Shown: positions 17,495 through 25,770 of the stretch, piece by piece
Layout: every line of letters starts with the position of its first letter
Position numbering within the stretch: the first letter of the stretch is position 1
Assembly (NCBI RefSeq): GCF_000021545.1
Contig: NC_012438.1
Coordinates: 1,052,003 to 1,116,002, forward strand
DNA length: 64,000 nt
Reading direction: 5' to 3'
Source: Sulfurihydrogenibium azorense Az-Fu1
GTDB taxonomy: Bacteria > Aquificota > Aquificia > Aquificales > Hydrogenothermaceae
The notes under the pieces: generated by a model
Told to the model about the DNA's origin: nothing
The model's input: the letters and a program-made list of their open reading frames with translations, nothing else
The model's database searches: none
Position numbers and translations under genes: made by a program

Positions 17495-18787
17495 TTAAAG
17501 TTCAAAGCCTCTCTCTCCGTGAATAGCTTCATCAAGACCTGTAGTCTCTGATTCATCATCTACCCTTGCACCTTTTGTAATTAACGAAACTATAAAGTAT
17601 AATATTCCTGTTAAAATTGCAGTATAAACTATTGTTGCTAAAACAGCCTCTATTTGTATCAAAACCTGTGTAGCATTACCGTAAAGTAGGCCTTTTCCTG
17701 CAGGGTTAACCGAAGGATTTGCAAAAATACCTGTTGCAATAGCTCCCCATATACCGTTTAAAGCATGAACTCCAAATGTATCTAAAGAGTCATCGTATCC
17801 AAATTTCTTTTTAAGCCAGAACACACCTATAAATCCTAATATTCCTGAGATAACACCTATAACTATGCTACCAAACAAATCAACAAACCCGGCTGCAGGT
17901 GTTATAGCTACTAATCCAGCAACAACTCCCGAAGCAGCTCCAAGTAAAGTAGGTTTTTTGTAAATTATCCATTCTGTAATCATCCAAGATATAGCACCTA
18001 ATGCTGCTGCAGTGTTAGTAACTAAAAATGCATTCGCTGCTATACCATCTGCTGCAAGCTCACTACCTGCATTAAATCCAAACCATCCAAACCATAGTAA
18101 AACAGCTCCCAATACTGTAAGGACAACTGAAGAAGGTAAAATTGCCTTTTTACCATAATCTTTTCTTTTTCCTACCAATAAAGCTAAGACTAAACCAGCA
18201 ATACCAGCATTTATATGTACTACAGTACCACCTGCAAAATCTAAAGCACCAAGTTTAGATAAAAATCCCCCTCCCCATACCCAGTGAGCAATTGGAGAAT
18301 AAACGAAAGTAAGCCAAAAAACAGTAAATAACAACCAAAATTGAAACTTTACCCTCTCTATGATAGCACCACTTATTAATGCTACTGTAATCGCTGCAAA
18401 AGTCATCTGAAAGGCAACAAAAAGTAATGTTGGTATATTTCCTGTTGACCATACATCATTTACAGATATTCCCATTAAAAAAGAATGCTCTAAACTTCCA
18501 ATTATTCCAGATATATCTGTTCCAAAAGCTAATGTATACCCCCAAAAAATCCAGATAATAGATGCAACACAGTATGCTAAAAAGTTCATAGCAATAGTGT
18601 TAAGGATATTCTTTGACCTTGTCATACCTCCATAAAACAGAGCCAATCCTGCCGGAGTCATAAGCATAACTAATGCAGTGGCAACAATTATCCAAGCTGT
18701 GTTTCCAGAATCAATTTTTTGAGCCTCACCAGCAAAAACAAAAGTAGGAATAGATGTTCCTAAAATAAATGCTAAACGTCTCATCAT
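17495..18787 (-). CDS. amt: Ammonium transporter Amt
   Basis: Amt moves ammonium across the inner membrane. The 430-aa protein starts with a probable signal peptide (cleavage after FVFAGEA), followed by 11 transmembrane segments. Typical Amt motifs are AGLALFYGGMTRSKN, the IAHWVWGGGFL pore region, GALDFAGGTVVHINAG with the conserved Asp and His, and FGVHALNGIWGAIATG with the second pore His. The C-terminal GLDEAIHGERGFEL is the tail that binds PII. It lies 20 nt downstream of the PII gene, so both are under the sigma54-like promoter. Confidence 0.96.
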   Translation of the reverse strand: MMRRLAFILGTSIPTFVFAGEAQKIDSGNTAWIIVATALVMLMTPAGLALFYGGMTRSKNILNTIAMNFLAYCVASIIWIFWGYTLAFGTDISGIIGSLEHSFLMGISVNDVWSTGNIPTLLFVAFQMTFAAITVALISGAIIERVKFQFWLLFTVFWLTFVYSPIAHWVWGGGFLSKLGALDFAGGTVVHINAGIAGLVLALLVGKRKDYGKKAILPSSVVLTVLGAVLLWFGWFGFNAGSELAADGIAANAFLVTNTAAALGAISWMITEWIIYKKPTLLGAASGVVAGLVAITPAAGFVDLFGSIVIGVISGILGFIGVFWLKKKFGYDDSLDTFGVHALNGIWGAIATGIFANPSVNPAGKGLLYGNATQVLIQIEAVLATIVYTAILTGILYFIVSLITKGARVDDESETTGLDEAIHGERGFEL

Positions 18788-18807
18788 AACACCTCCTGAT
18801 TTTAATT

Positions 18808-19179
<372 letters not shown>

Positions 19180-19183
19180 TTAA

Positions 19184-19200
19184 ACCAAAAATTATGCCAA
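19184..19200 (-). promoter_or_regulatory. Sigma54-like promoter of PII-amt-porin
   Basis: On the minus strand TTGGCAT (-24 element, 19200-19194) is followed by TTTTTGGT (-12 element). The invariant GG at -24 is 10 bp from GG at -12, where the consensus is GC. The predicted start is about 27 nt upstream of the PII ATG. The deviation at -12 lowers confidence, but the nitrogen-gene context supports it. Confidence 0.55.
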
Positions 19201-19362
19201 TCATACTAAATATTTCTAAAATCTGTATTTTTTATATTTTTTCATTTTAAAATATCTAAAATTTTTCTTTTAGATGCCTTCTTTTTGTGCAACCTTATGA
19301 TACAAAAGCTATGTTTTAATGCAGATAAATAAATTTTCACTCATAGATGCTTACGAAAAGTC

Positions 19363-19379
19363 AGGCATGAATTTTGCAT
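19363..19379 (+). promoter_or_regulatory. Sigma54 promoter of the PDC-sensor gene
   Basis: The sequence AGGCATGAATTTTGCAT matches the -24/-12 consensus (TGGCAC-N5-TTGCA), with GG and GC exactly 10 bp apart. The predicted start is about 30 nt upstream of the ATG at 19420. No enhancer site was identified by eye. Confidence 0.65.
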
Positions 19380-19419
19380 ATTATAGAATAGAGTTAAAAT
19401 TTAAAAAGGTGTTGTAGTT

Positions 19420-20322
19420 ATGGAAAAGTTTGAACATGTTTTAAGTGAGATGAAAAATACTTTATGTGAAGAGTTAAAAAGTTTTCTGGAAAGATTTGAG
19501 AACTATGAAGATGAAAGATTTCAAGAAAACCTTTTTGTCTCATTCCCTTTTATAGAACTTTTTTATATTTTAGATGGTAATGGAATTCAGATAATAGACA
19601 ATGTTATAAATCCTCTTTATATAAAGAAAGTAAGTAGATTTGGAAAAGGTGCTGATAGGTCTTCAAGGCCTTACTATTTGGAAGTAGTCAAAGAGAAAAA
19701 ATGTATAGTAACAAAACCTTACAAATCTGTATCCAGTTCAGAAATATCTGCTACAGTTGCTATTCCAATAATAGATGAAAATGGATCAATAAAGAAAATA
19801 TTATGTTTTGATATAGATTTAATAGCACTTTTACAGTCAGATAAGCATTTTTATACAAAAGATAAATTTGAAAAAATTACAAAAATATTTTACACAGTAT
19901 TTAGTATTTTTTTAGGACTTATAAGTGTTAAACTCGTTTTGTGGGGTAGTTTAAATCTTTTTATTATAGACCCAAACCCAGAGCATATTTTTAAATCTGT
20001 AATTCTTGTTACACTTGCCATTGCAATATTTGATTTATCAAAAACGATCTTTGAAGAAGAAGTCCTTTTATACAAAGACCCACGAAGACATTCAGAAATT
20101 AGAAAAACTTTAACTAGATTTTTAGCATCTATAATTATAGCTATATCCATCGAAGCTTTAATGCTCGTATTTAAATTTACAATATCTGATCCTTCAAAGT
20201 TAATCTACTCAATGGGTATAATTGCATCTGTTGGTTTTGTTTTGATATCTTTGGGTATATATGTATTTTTAGGAACAAAATCAGAAATATCAGTAAAAAA
20301 GTTTGAGAGAGAATTTAAATAA
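19420..20322 (+). CDS. PDC/Cache sensor-domain membrane protein
   Basis: This 300-aa protein has an N-terminal soluble domain (about residues 40-135) of the PDC/Cache sensor type, with FYILDGNGIQIIDN, ADRSSRPYYLEV and ATVAIPIIDENGSIKKILCFDI. Four transmembrane helices (about 150-295) follow, containing the conserved KDPRRHSEIRKTLTRFLASIIIAISIEALM segment. It has no kinase, GGDEF or methyl-accepting output domain. Similar proteins occur in Campylobacterota and Aquificae, function unknown. A sigma54 promoter upstream and the divergent PII-amt operon suggest nitrogen- or stress-regulated expression. Confidence 0.75.
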   Translation: MEKFEHVLSEMKNTLCEELKSFLERFENYEDERFQENLFVSFPFIELFYILDGNGIQIIDNVINPLYIKKVSRFGKGADRSSRPYYLEVVKEKKCIVTKPYKSVSSSEISATVAIPIIDENGSIKKILCFDIDLIALLQSDKHFYTKDKFEKITKIFYTVFSIFLGLISVKLVLWGSLNLFIIDPNPEHIFKSVILVTLAIAIFDLSKTIFEEEVLLYKDPRRHSEIRKTLTRFLASIIIAISIEALMLVFKFTISDPSKLIYSMGIIASVGFVLISLGIYVFLGTKSEISVKKFEREFK

Positions 20323-20327
20323 CAATT

Positions 20328-21305
20328 CTATCTCATAACTTCTACTTTTCTATTTACACTCTCTGATATTTTCTCAATAAGACTTTCTTTTACCTTTTCA
20401 TACTCACCGATTATCCTACATCCGGCTGCATCTTTGTGGCCACCACCACCAAAGTACTTGGCTATCTCTTGAACATCAACCTCTCCTTTTCCTCTTAAAG
20501 ATACTCTCCAAGTCTTTAAATCTTCTCTTTGAATCATAATAACTGCTACTTTTACACTTTCTATGCTTCTTGCAAAGTTTACAAAACCTTCTGTATCTTC
20601 TTCTGTTGTGTTTGTTTCGTTTAAAAACTCCCTAAATACTGTCAAAACAGCTATTTGACCATTATCATATAATTGTAAAGTCGATAGGGTTTTTTGGAGT
20701 AGTAGTAATACATTTACTTTGTTTCTTTCAAAAATCATCTTTGATATGTAATGTGGATCTGCTCCTTTTTCTGTTAGAAATTTTGCTATTTCAAATGTTT
20801 TTGATGTTGTATTGTTGTACTTAAAAGACCCTGTATCTGTAATAAGTCCTGTGTAAAGACAGGTTGCTATATCTTTGTCTACTAAAGATTCATCCCAAGT
20901 TCTAAGTAGTTCTGCAACTAAAGCTGTAGTTGAAGGGCTGTAATCATCTACACAGTCGTAAATACTTTCAAACTCTCCTCCAACGTGATGGTCTATTCTT
21001 ATAAGTTCATGGGCTTGTATCTCAGTTCCTGCTCTTTTTCTGTGAGCTGCATCTACAAGTATAGCTACTGAAAATTTATGGTTTATAGGTAATTTTTTTA
21101 TCTCATTTACATGAGGTAAAAAGTTGTAAACGTATGGAACATCGTCTTTCATTGCCATTGTTACATTTTTACCCAATTTTTTCAAAAATAGATAAAGGGC
21201 TATCATACTGCCTATTCCATCACCATCTGGATTTTCATGGGTAAATATGAGTATATCTTTTTCTTCTCTTTTTAATCTTTCTATTACAGGAACTGTTTTT
21301 TCCAT
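20328..21305 (-). CDS. nrnA: NrnA-type DHH phosphoesterase (oligoribonuclease/pAp phosphatase)
   Basis: This 325-aa DHH-DHHA1 enzyme would degrade short RNA oligomers and/or 3'-phosphoadenosine 5'-phosphate. Motifs are NPDGDGIGSMIAL (about residues 25-37), VDAAHRKRAG, RIDHHVGGEF with the DHH triad, GLITDTGSF, and the DHHA1 loop GGGGHKDAAGC near residue 295. Length and motifs distinguish it from the longer DHH protein at the start of the window. The last 12 codons of the broken nth gene lie just upstream on the same strand. Confidence 0.9.
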   Translation of the reverse strand: MEKTVPVIERLKREEKDILIFTHENPDGDGIGSMIALYLFLKKLGKNVTMAMKDDVPYVYNFLPHVNEIKKLPINHKFSVAILVDAAHRKRAGTEIQAHELIRIDHHVGGEFESIYDCVDDYSPSTTALVAELLRTWDESLVDKDIATCLYTGLITDTGSFKYNNTTSKTFEIAKFLTEKGADPHYISKMIFERNKVNVLLLLQKTLSTLQLYDNGQIAVLTVFREFLNETNTTEEDTEGFVNFARSIESVKVAVIMIQREDLKTWRVSLRGKGEVDVQEIAKYFGGGGHKDAAGCRIIGEYEKVKESLIEKISESVNRKVEVMR

Positions 21306-21314
21306 CTTACCACC

Positions 21315-21350
21315 TCACAACTTCTTTTTTTCGTAAGGGCAGGTATAGAA
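21315..21350 (-). pseudogene. nth: C-terminal stub of disrupted nth
   Basis: The frame FYTCPYEKKKL ends at TGA 21317-21315. CPYEKKKL matches the last iron-sulfur cysteine region and basic tail of endonuclease III. It is the third piece of nth, separated from the other two by mobile elements. Confidence 0.5.
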
Positions 21351-22946
21351 AAACCAGATTTTAAGTTCCAAATGTATTCAAATAACCTGATTTTTCCATC
21401 CACCCTGCAGGGAATGATGCTCCCCACCTACTACTCCCTATCCATAAGGACTCAGGAGATACTTTGTAAAACAAATCAATCAACTTAAGCTTTACAGGAT
21501 TGCAAAGCTTTATAAAGAAAGTTTTAAGATTTTCGTAAAACCTAAGTCTCAGGAGCTTGGCTCCTACTCTAATAATATTCACTGCTCCCACTAAATCTGC
21601 GTGAAATACTTTATTTAAAACTTTATCTTTAAATATATCTCCATCCCTTTTTCCTTGACATACTTCTTTATTTTTTGTCTCTTTTACTTCAAATATATTA
21701 GCTAACGGTGATGTTTTAGATGTATAACTCTCATCAACCTCTATAACTTCCATCCCATACTCATAAGCTTTGTATTCTATTAACTTTATCAACCTTCTAA
21801 AAGGAATAGATACAAACTCTTGATTAGTTTTCTTTCCTAAGTCTATGCCGTTTTTACTTTCAATTGCATTTTTTCCTATGTAGATGGTTTTATGTCCTGT
21901 TTCATGGAGTAAATCAACCAGTTTCCTTGCTATTTTGTGAAAGTTATTGTCAAGCCATCTCTTTCTGTGGGAAGATAGAGATTTCATCTTTAATTCTAAT
22001 TCATAAATCTTCTTAGTAGCAACTTGGTTTTCAATAAAACCTTTCTTGACAGAGTTTTTTAAGTTGTCTATTTCAGCTCTAAGTTTTGACATTTCTTTGT
22101 TAAACCACTGATTGAAAGCTTTTATTTCTTTTCCTGATACTATAAAACTTTTTAACTCTGGATTTTCACTCACGACAGAAAGGAGTTCATTTAATCCTAT
22201 ATCTATTCCTGCTTTGTATTCTCCTTCTGGCTGTTCTACTTTTAAAGGATACTCATAAACAGCATCTACATAAAGGTCATCTCCAAAGAGTTTTATTCTT
22301 AGTGAGGAAATTTTATAAGGGAAATCTTTAGGTAATTTAACTTTAAGATACTTATTGTTTTTGAGCCTGATTATTATTTTATCTCCTTCTTGCTTAAAGG
22401 TGTTAACATTTCCTTCTACAGAAAAGTTCATAAGATATTTAAGTTTTTTAGCTTTAGGTGGTCTTGGTATTTCTTTAAATTTTTCAGGATTGGTTTTAAA
22501 GCTTTCAAGAGATTTGAAAAAGCTTTTAAAGTCTTTTATAGTCTGACGGATGATGTATTGGATGTAGTGAGGATTATCTACTTTCTCTTTCTGATTTTTA
22601 AGTTTTATAAGTAGGTCTGCTAATTCAGGATTACTTTCTATATTTTTTAAGACCTTTTCAAACTCTTCTTTGTATTTACCTGTATAGTTTTTTGCAACAA
22701 GACCATAGAGAATAGATTGGTTTAGTAAATGTTCTTTATAAAGGGTATAATATTTTGTGATAAGAATTGTAAGTATGTTTCTAAAGTGAGCAAGGTCTAA
22801 GAGTAGAGTTCTTACTTTTCTTTTTCTTTCTTTTCCGCCTACTCTTATGGTAAAAACTCTTTTTATTTTTTCTTGTGGTTTCATACAATTAAAGTAATCA
22901 TTTAACTGCATTTTGTCAAGAGTTACTAAAAAATTTTAGTTATATA
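21351..22946 (-). mobile_element. IS200/IS605-group element with tnpB only
   Basis: The element consists of tnpB with short flanks and no tnpA, so it is IS1341-like and non-autonomous. At the 5' side (22925-22941) ACTAAA...TTTAGT forms a small hairpin, as expected of a subterminal left-end structure. The right end abuts the nth stub. Boundaries are approximate because this group leaves no target duplication. Confidence 0.6.
21361..22911 (-). CDS. tnpB: TnpB RNA-guided nuclease-like protein, zinc-finger-less
   Basis: This is a RuvC-fold TnpB protein of 516 aa. AGIDIGLNEL (Asp-237) is RuvC-I. The C-terminal HADLVGAVNI (Asp-439) is RuvC-III. The segment TIYIGKNAIESKNG (about 342-355) takes the place of the usual RuvC-II Glu context, so the second acidic residue is not clear. 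VDESYTSKTSPLAN is present, but the CxxC pairs of the usual zinc ribbon are missing. After residue ~450 the frame translates a tail (GSSRWGASFPAGWM) likely overlapping the guide RNA scaffold. ATG 22911 or Met-10 could be the start. Confidence 0.8.
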   Translation of the reverse strand: MQLNDYFNCMKPQEKIKRVFTIRVGGKERKRKVRTLLLDLAHFRNILTILITKYYTLYKEHLLNQSILYGLVAKNYTGKYKEEFEKVLKNIESNPELADLLIKLKNQKEKVDNPHYIQYIIRQTIKDFKSFFKSLESFKTNPEKFKEIPRPPKAKKLKYLMNFSVEGNVNTFKQEGDKIIIRLKNNKYLKVKLPKDFPYKISSLRIKLFGDDLYVDAVYEYPLKVEQPEGEYKAGIDIGLNELLSVVSENPELKSFIVSGKEIKAFNQWFNKEMSKLRAEIDNLKNSVKKGFIENQVATKKIYELELKMKSLSSHRKRWLDNNFHKIARKLVDLLHETGHKTIYIGKNAIESKNGIDLGKKTNQEFVSIPFRRLIKLIEYKAYEYGMEVIEVDESYTSKTSPLANIFEVKETKNKEVCQGKRDGDIFKDKVLNKVFHADLVGAVNIIRVGAKLLRLRFYENLKTFFIKLCNPVKLKLIDLFYKVSPESLWIGSSRWGASFPAGWMEKSGYLNTFGT

Positions 22947-22995
22947 TATATATCCAACCCTAATTTCCAATTCGAAAAAAAGATGAAATAAAAAA

Positions 22996-23033
22996 CCTCC
23001 AGTGGTATCATAAAGTAAAACTACCACTGGAGG
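22996..23033 (+). promoter_or_regulatory. Hairpin sequestering the IS982 transposase ribosome-binding site
   Basis: CCTCCAGTGGTA (22996-23007) and TACCACTGGAGG (23022-23033) form a 12-bp perfect stem. The GGAGG at 23029-23033 is the ribosome-binding site of the ATG at 23041 and is buried in the stem. Confidence 0.7.
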
Positions 23034-23040
23034 TAAAATC

Positions 23041-23889
23041 ATGACTTTTAGAGATTATATCATAAACGTTTATATTCTGACAGATGAAATCCTAAAACTC
23101 ATAAAACATAAACATAAAACAAATAAGCCTAAATTCTCTGATGTAGAGCTTATAACTCTCATCATATTTTCTATGAGCTATAGAAAAGGTGATTACAAAA
23201 TAACACTTAAGGAATTTAAAGAGAATTACAATGACCTTTTCCCTTATGTTCCTCAATTACCAGCAATAGTAAAAAGAGCTAAAAAACTATATAAACTTGC
23301 TCAAGTAATCTCAATCATTCTTACAAATTTATTTTCTGAGAAGATAACCACAGTATACATAGCAGATACAAAACCAATACCTGTTTGTAAAAATCAAAGA
23401 ATGAAAAGAAACAAGAAAGTTTCTGGTAAGTTATACAAAGGAAACAATGCAGCAAGAGAATGGTTTGGTTTTAAAATAAGATTAATAGTGGATTATTACA
23501 AAAGACCGATAGGATATGAGATTATTCCAGCTTCAAAGCATGATATAAACTTTTTAAAGGAAGTAAAAGAGGACAGTGTTTTGATAGATATATTAAACAA
23601 AGGGACAATAATAGCAGACAAAGCTTTTAATTCAAAGGATTTAAAAGAAGAATTTAAGAGTTTAGGAATAGAGTTAGAGGCTATAAGAAAGAAGGGGAAA
23701 GTACATCACAAACAAAAGGATAAACAAGAGTTTTTAAAGAGAGTAAGGAAGAGAATAGAGACAGTATTTAGCAAGTTATACTATATGGGAATAGAGGATA
23801 TCAGGGCAGTATCTTTAGAAGGATTTAAAGCTAAGATAAACTTCTTCATTTTAGCTTTAAGTTTTGCTACTTGTCTTGGTTTGTTTTAA
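23041..23889 (+). CDS. IS982-family DDE transposase
   Basis: The 282-aa protein has the DDE fold of IS982 transposases. TTVYIADTKPIPVCKNQRM (about residues 103-120) carries the first Asp and the family's PxPVC motif. TIIADKAFNSKDL (about 196) gives the second Asp. The C-terminal KRIETVFSKLYYMGIEDIRA gives the catalytic Glu. The frame is intact from ATG to TAA, so the element may be active. Translation is probably limited by the upstream hairpin. It is the only gene between the terminal repeats. Confidence 0.92.
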   Translation: MTFRDYIINVYILTDEILKLIKHKHKTNKPKFSDVELITLIIFSMSYRKGDYKITLKEFKENYNDLFPYVPQLPAIVKRAKKLYKLAQVISIILTNLFSEKITTVYIADTKPIPVCKNQRMKRNKKVSGKLYKGNNAAREWFGFKIRLIVDYYKRPIGYEIIPASKHDINFLKEVKEDSVLIDILNKGTIIADKAFNSKDLKEEFKSLGIELEAIRKKGKVHHKQKDKQEFLKRVRKRIETVFSKLYYMGIEDIRAVSLEGFKAKINFFILALSFATCLGLF

Positions 23890-23913
23890 AATTATTTAAA
23901 TTGGAAATTAGAG

Positions 23914-24008
23914 TATATATCCAATATATCTTTTGAAAAGAATTTTGATAAATCTTTTTCTATTTTTTCAGGGGTTTTTCCATTTGATATTTTGAGTCTT
24001 GAAACTGG
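23914..24008 (-). pseudogene. nth: Internal fragment of disrupted nth
   Basis: On the minus strand this encodes PVSRLKISNGKTPEKIEK and then DLSKFFSKDILDIY, which matches the endonuclease III region just after the catalytic Asp (compare the NxKxxExVExxL pattern of bacterial Nth). In-frame TGA TAA lies upstream, and IS982 follows at the downstream end. Confidence 0.65.
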
Positions 24009-24092
24009 TTATCAAAATTATGTATAAGTTTCAATACACAGTGAACACCTACCCCTTTAAAATAATTTCAACAAAAACAGGAGGTAGGTTAT

Positions 24093-24143
24093 ATGAAAGG
24101 TATTATAGGAACCCCCTATGTATATGACAACACTCTTTCCTAA
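24093..24143 (+). CDS. Possible 16-codon leader peptide of the IS481 transposase
   Basis: A strong AGGAGG (24079-24084) sits 8 nt before an ATG that opens a 16-residue frame (MKGIIGTPYVYDNTLS). It overlaps the transposase start by 26 nt in a different frame. The transposase ATG itself has no good ribosome-binding site, so coupling through this leader is plausible. Confidence 0.4.
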   Translation: MKGIIGTPYVYDNTLS

Positions 24144-25077
24144 AAAACTATCAAACAAGATTAAAGACATTCCTTTAACAAAAGAAGCCAAAAAAAGACT
24201 AAAATGGATACAGCACTACCAAGATACAAAAAATATATCCAAAACCTGCAGATACTTCGGAATATCAAGAACTACCTTCTATAAATGGTTTGAAAGATAC
24301 AAAAAAGACGGACTTGAAGGACTTCTTGATAGACCTAAAACACCAAAAAACACAAGAAAACCAACTATAAGAAATCAGTACAGAGAACAAATAATAAAAG
24401 TCAGGAAACAAAACCCAACTTGGAGCAAAGAAAAAATATCGGCATATCTACAAGAAGAAAAAAACATAAAAGTATCACCATCTACAGTGTATAAAGTATT
24501 AAAAGAAGAAGGATTAATAGAGAGAACAAAATCAATTAAAATACAAAACAAAAGAAAAAAGAGTATAAAGAAGAAAAGGACAAAAAGAGGCTTGCAAGCA
24601 CAAGCCCCAGGGGATGTAGTACAAATAGACGTAAAACACCTGAACATCGCAGGTGCAACATATTACCAATTCACAGCTATAGATAAGTATAGCAGATTTT
24701 GTTTTGCACGGGTATATGAAAGTAAAAATTCAAAGAAAACAAAAGAATTTTATATTGAGTTAAATGAGTATTTTGAATTTGAGATAAAGAGGGTACAAAC
24801 AGATAACGGGAGTGAGTTTTTAGGGGAGTTTAACAAGTATTTAACGGATATAGGAGTGGAGCATTACTTTAGCTATCCAAGGAGTCCAAAGACTAATGGT
24901 GTTGTAGAAAGATTGATAAGGACAATAGAAGAGGAGTTATGGTTGATAGAGGGATTAGATTACACATTAGAGGAGATGAATAAGAAGTTAAGGAAGTATG
25001 TAAGGAAGTACAATTTTATAAGGCCACATCATTCTTTAGGATACAAAAGACCAGCAGACATTGTTTATGGAGTATGA
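24118..25077 (+). CDS. IS481-family transposase
   Basis: This 319-aa integrase-type transposase has an N-terminal helix-turn-helix (ISKTCRYFGISRTTFYKWFERYKKDG, about residues 40-65) and a second winged-helix segment. The rve catalytic core carries DDE residues in VVQIDVKHL (about 168), VQTDNGSEF (about 227) and NGVVERLIRTIEEE (about 263). The C-terminal YNFIRPHHSLGYKRPADI is typical of IS481/IS3 enzymes. The frame is intact. The start may be ATG 24118 or 24124. Confidence 0.9.
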   Translation: MYMTTLFPKKLSNKIKDIPLTKEAKKRLKWIQHYQDTKNISKTCRYFGISRTTFYKWFERYKKDGLEGLLDRPKTPKNTRKPTIRNQYREQIIKVRKQNPTWSKEKISAYLQEEKNIKVSPSTVYKVLKEEGLIERTKSIKIQNKRKKSIKKKRTKRGLQAQAPGDVVQIDVKHLNIAGATYYQFTAIDKYSRFCFARVYESKNSKKTKEFYIELNEYFEFEIKRVQTDNGSEFLGEFNKYLTDIGVEHYFSYPRSPKTNGVVERLIRTIEEELWLIEGLDYTLEEMNKKLRKYVRKYNFIRPHHSLGYKRPADIVYGV

Positions 25078-25103
25078 TAAAATTTTTAGGTGAAGGTGTT
25101 CAC

Positions 25104-25437
25104 GATGTATAGAACTCATACACAAACTTACTTAGATGTGTTATTTTATCATAATGAATATAATGAGTAGAATGTTGTAAGTGTAAGCACTAAGATACCT
25201 TGCCAAACGTTTTGGCAAGATAGAAAAATAGAATAAGAGAGTGCTTATACACAACAGGAAGCCAGCCCTTGGATTACAGATTGATAAGCAATTTGTAATC
25301 TGAGCGGTATAAGTGCCTCTGGAGTAAGGCACGGAGCTTACTCACTCAAAATCCGTATTTTAAGGATTATTTGAGTGATAGTTCCTTAACCCGATGTATA
25401 GATGGGTATTCTTAGGAATATCTGTCTATGCAAAGGG
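25104..25437. other. Gene-free structured block inside nth, possible IS605-type right-end remnant
   Basis: No gene is supported in these 330 bp. Several inverted repeats are present: TAAGCACT/AGTGCTTA enclosing CTTGCCAAA/TTTGGCAAG, then GATTACA/TGTAATC, then CACTCAAA/TTTGAGTG. A 14-bp G-U-containing hairpin (25398-25429, loop TTAG) sits exactly at the junction with nth. Terminal hairpins of this kind and stacked RNA-like stems resemble the right end and guide-RNA region of IS200/IS605 elements. No tnpB coding remnant is recognisable, so this is tentative. Confidence 0.4.
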
Positions 25438-25770
25438 ATACTCTTCCATATTGTCTGGGATTTTTCCTCCAAACTCTTCAACGACTTTTTTACAACACTC
25501 TTTTATTAATTTTGCTTTTCTTTTGTAGTAGTTTATAGATTTGATTATTTCTTCTATCTCTTCTAAAGGTGCTTTTGCTACATCTTGTGGTGTGGGAAAT
25601 TTTTTAAAGAAAATAGGTGTTATTTGATTTACTTTTTTATCTGTAGATTGGGCTGCTAAAATTGTTGCAACTGTTAACTGGTAAGGATTTTCAAAGTTTA
25701 AATCTATCCAAGGTTGTGGAAAGTGTTTTTTTAACCTATCTATTAATTCTTTCTCTGTAAAATTAGCCAT
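25426..25770 (-). pseudogene. nth: N-terminal half of endonuclease III, disrupted
   Basis: Residues 1-~110 match endonuclease III (base-excision repair glycosylase): NFENPYQLTVATILAAQSTDKKVNQITPIFFKKFPT and IKSINYYKRKAKLIKECC. Similarity stops after IPDNMEE, and the frame ends at YPFA. The helix-hairpin-helix LPGVGRKTA, the catalytic Lys and Asp, and the 4Fe-4S cysteines are missing here. Two later parts of the gene survive at 23914-24008 and 21315-21350. The segment bearing the catalytic residues is not found, so the gene is dead. It overlaps the exonuclease stop by one base. Confidence 0.85.

Larger units (their letters stand above)
22958..23913 (+). mobile_element. IS982-family insertion sequence
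   Basis: The 956-bp element is bounded by inverted repeats CTAATTTCCAATT (22960-22972) and its complement (23899-23911). TATATATCCAA occurs directly outside both ends (22947-22957 and 23914-23924), an apparent target duplication of up to 11 bp in AT-rich DNA. It carries one intact transposase and interrupts the middle part of nth. Confidence 0.85.
24041..25103 (+). mobile_element. IS481-family insertion sequence
   Basis: The imperfect terminal inverted repeats share GTGAACACCT: 24041-24050 on the left, and its complement at 25094-25103 on the right, with similarity extending inward (CCCCTTTAAAAT versus CACCTAAAAATT). No clear target duplication is visible. It carries one transposase and lies between the N-terminal and internal nth pieces. 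Confidence 0.8.

Noticed and set aside
25141-25332. 63-aa minus-strand frame in the structured block
   Set aside because: It lies across inverted repeats and shows no family pattern; it is more likely chance.
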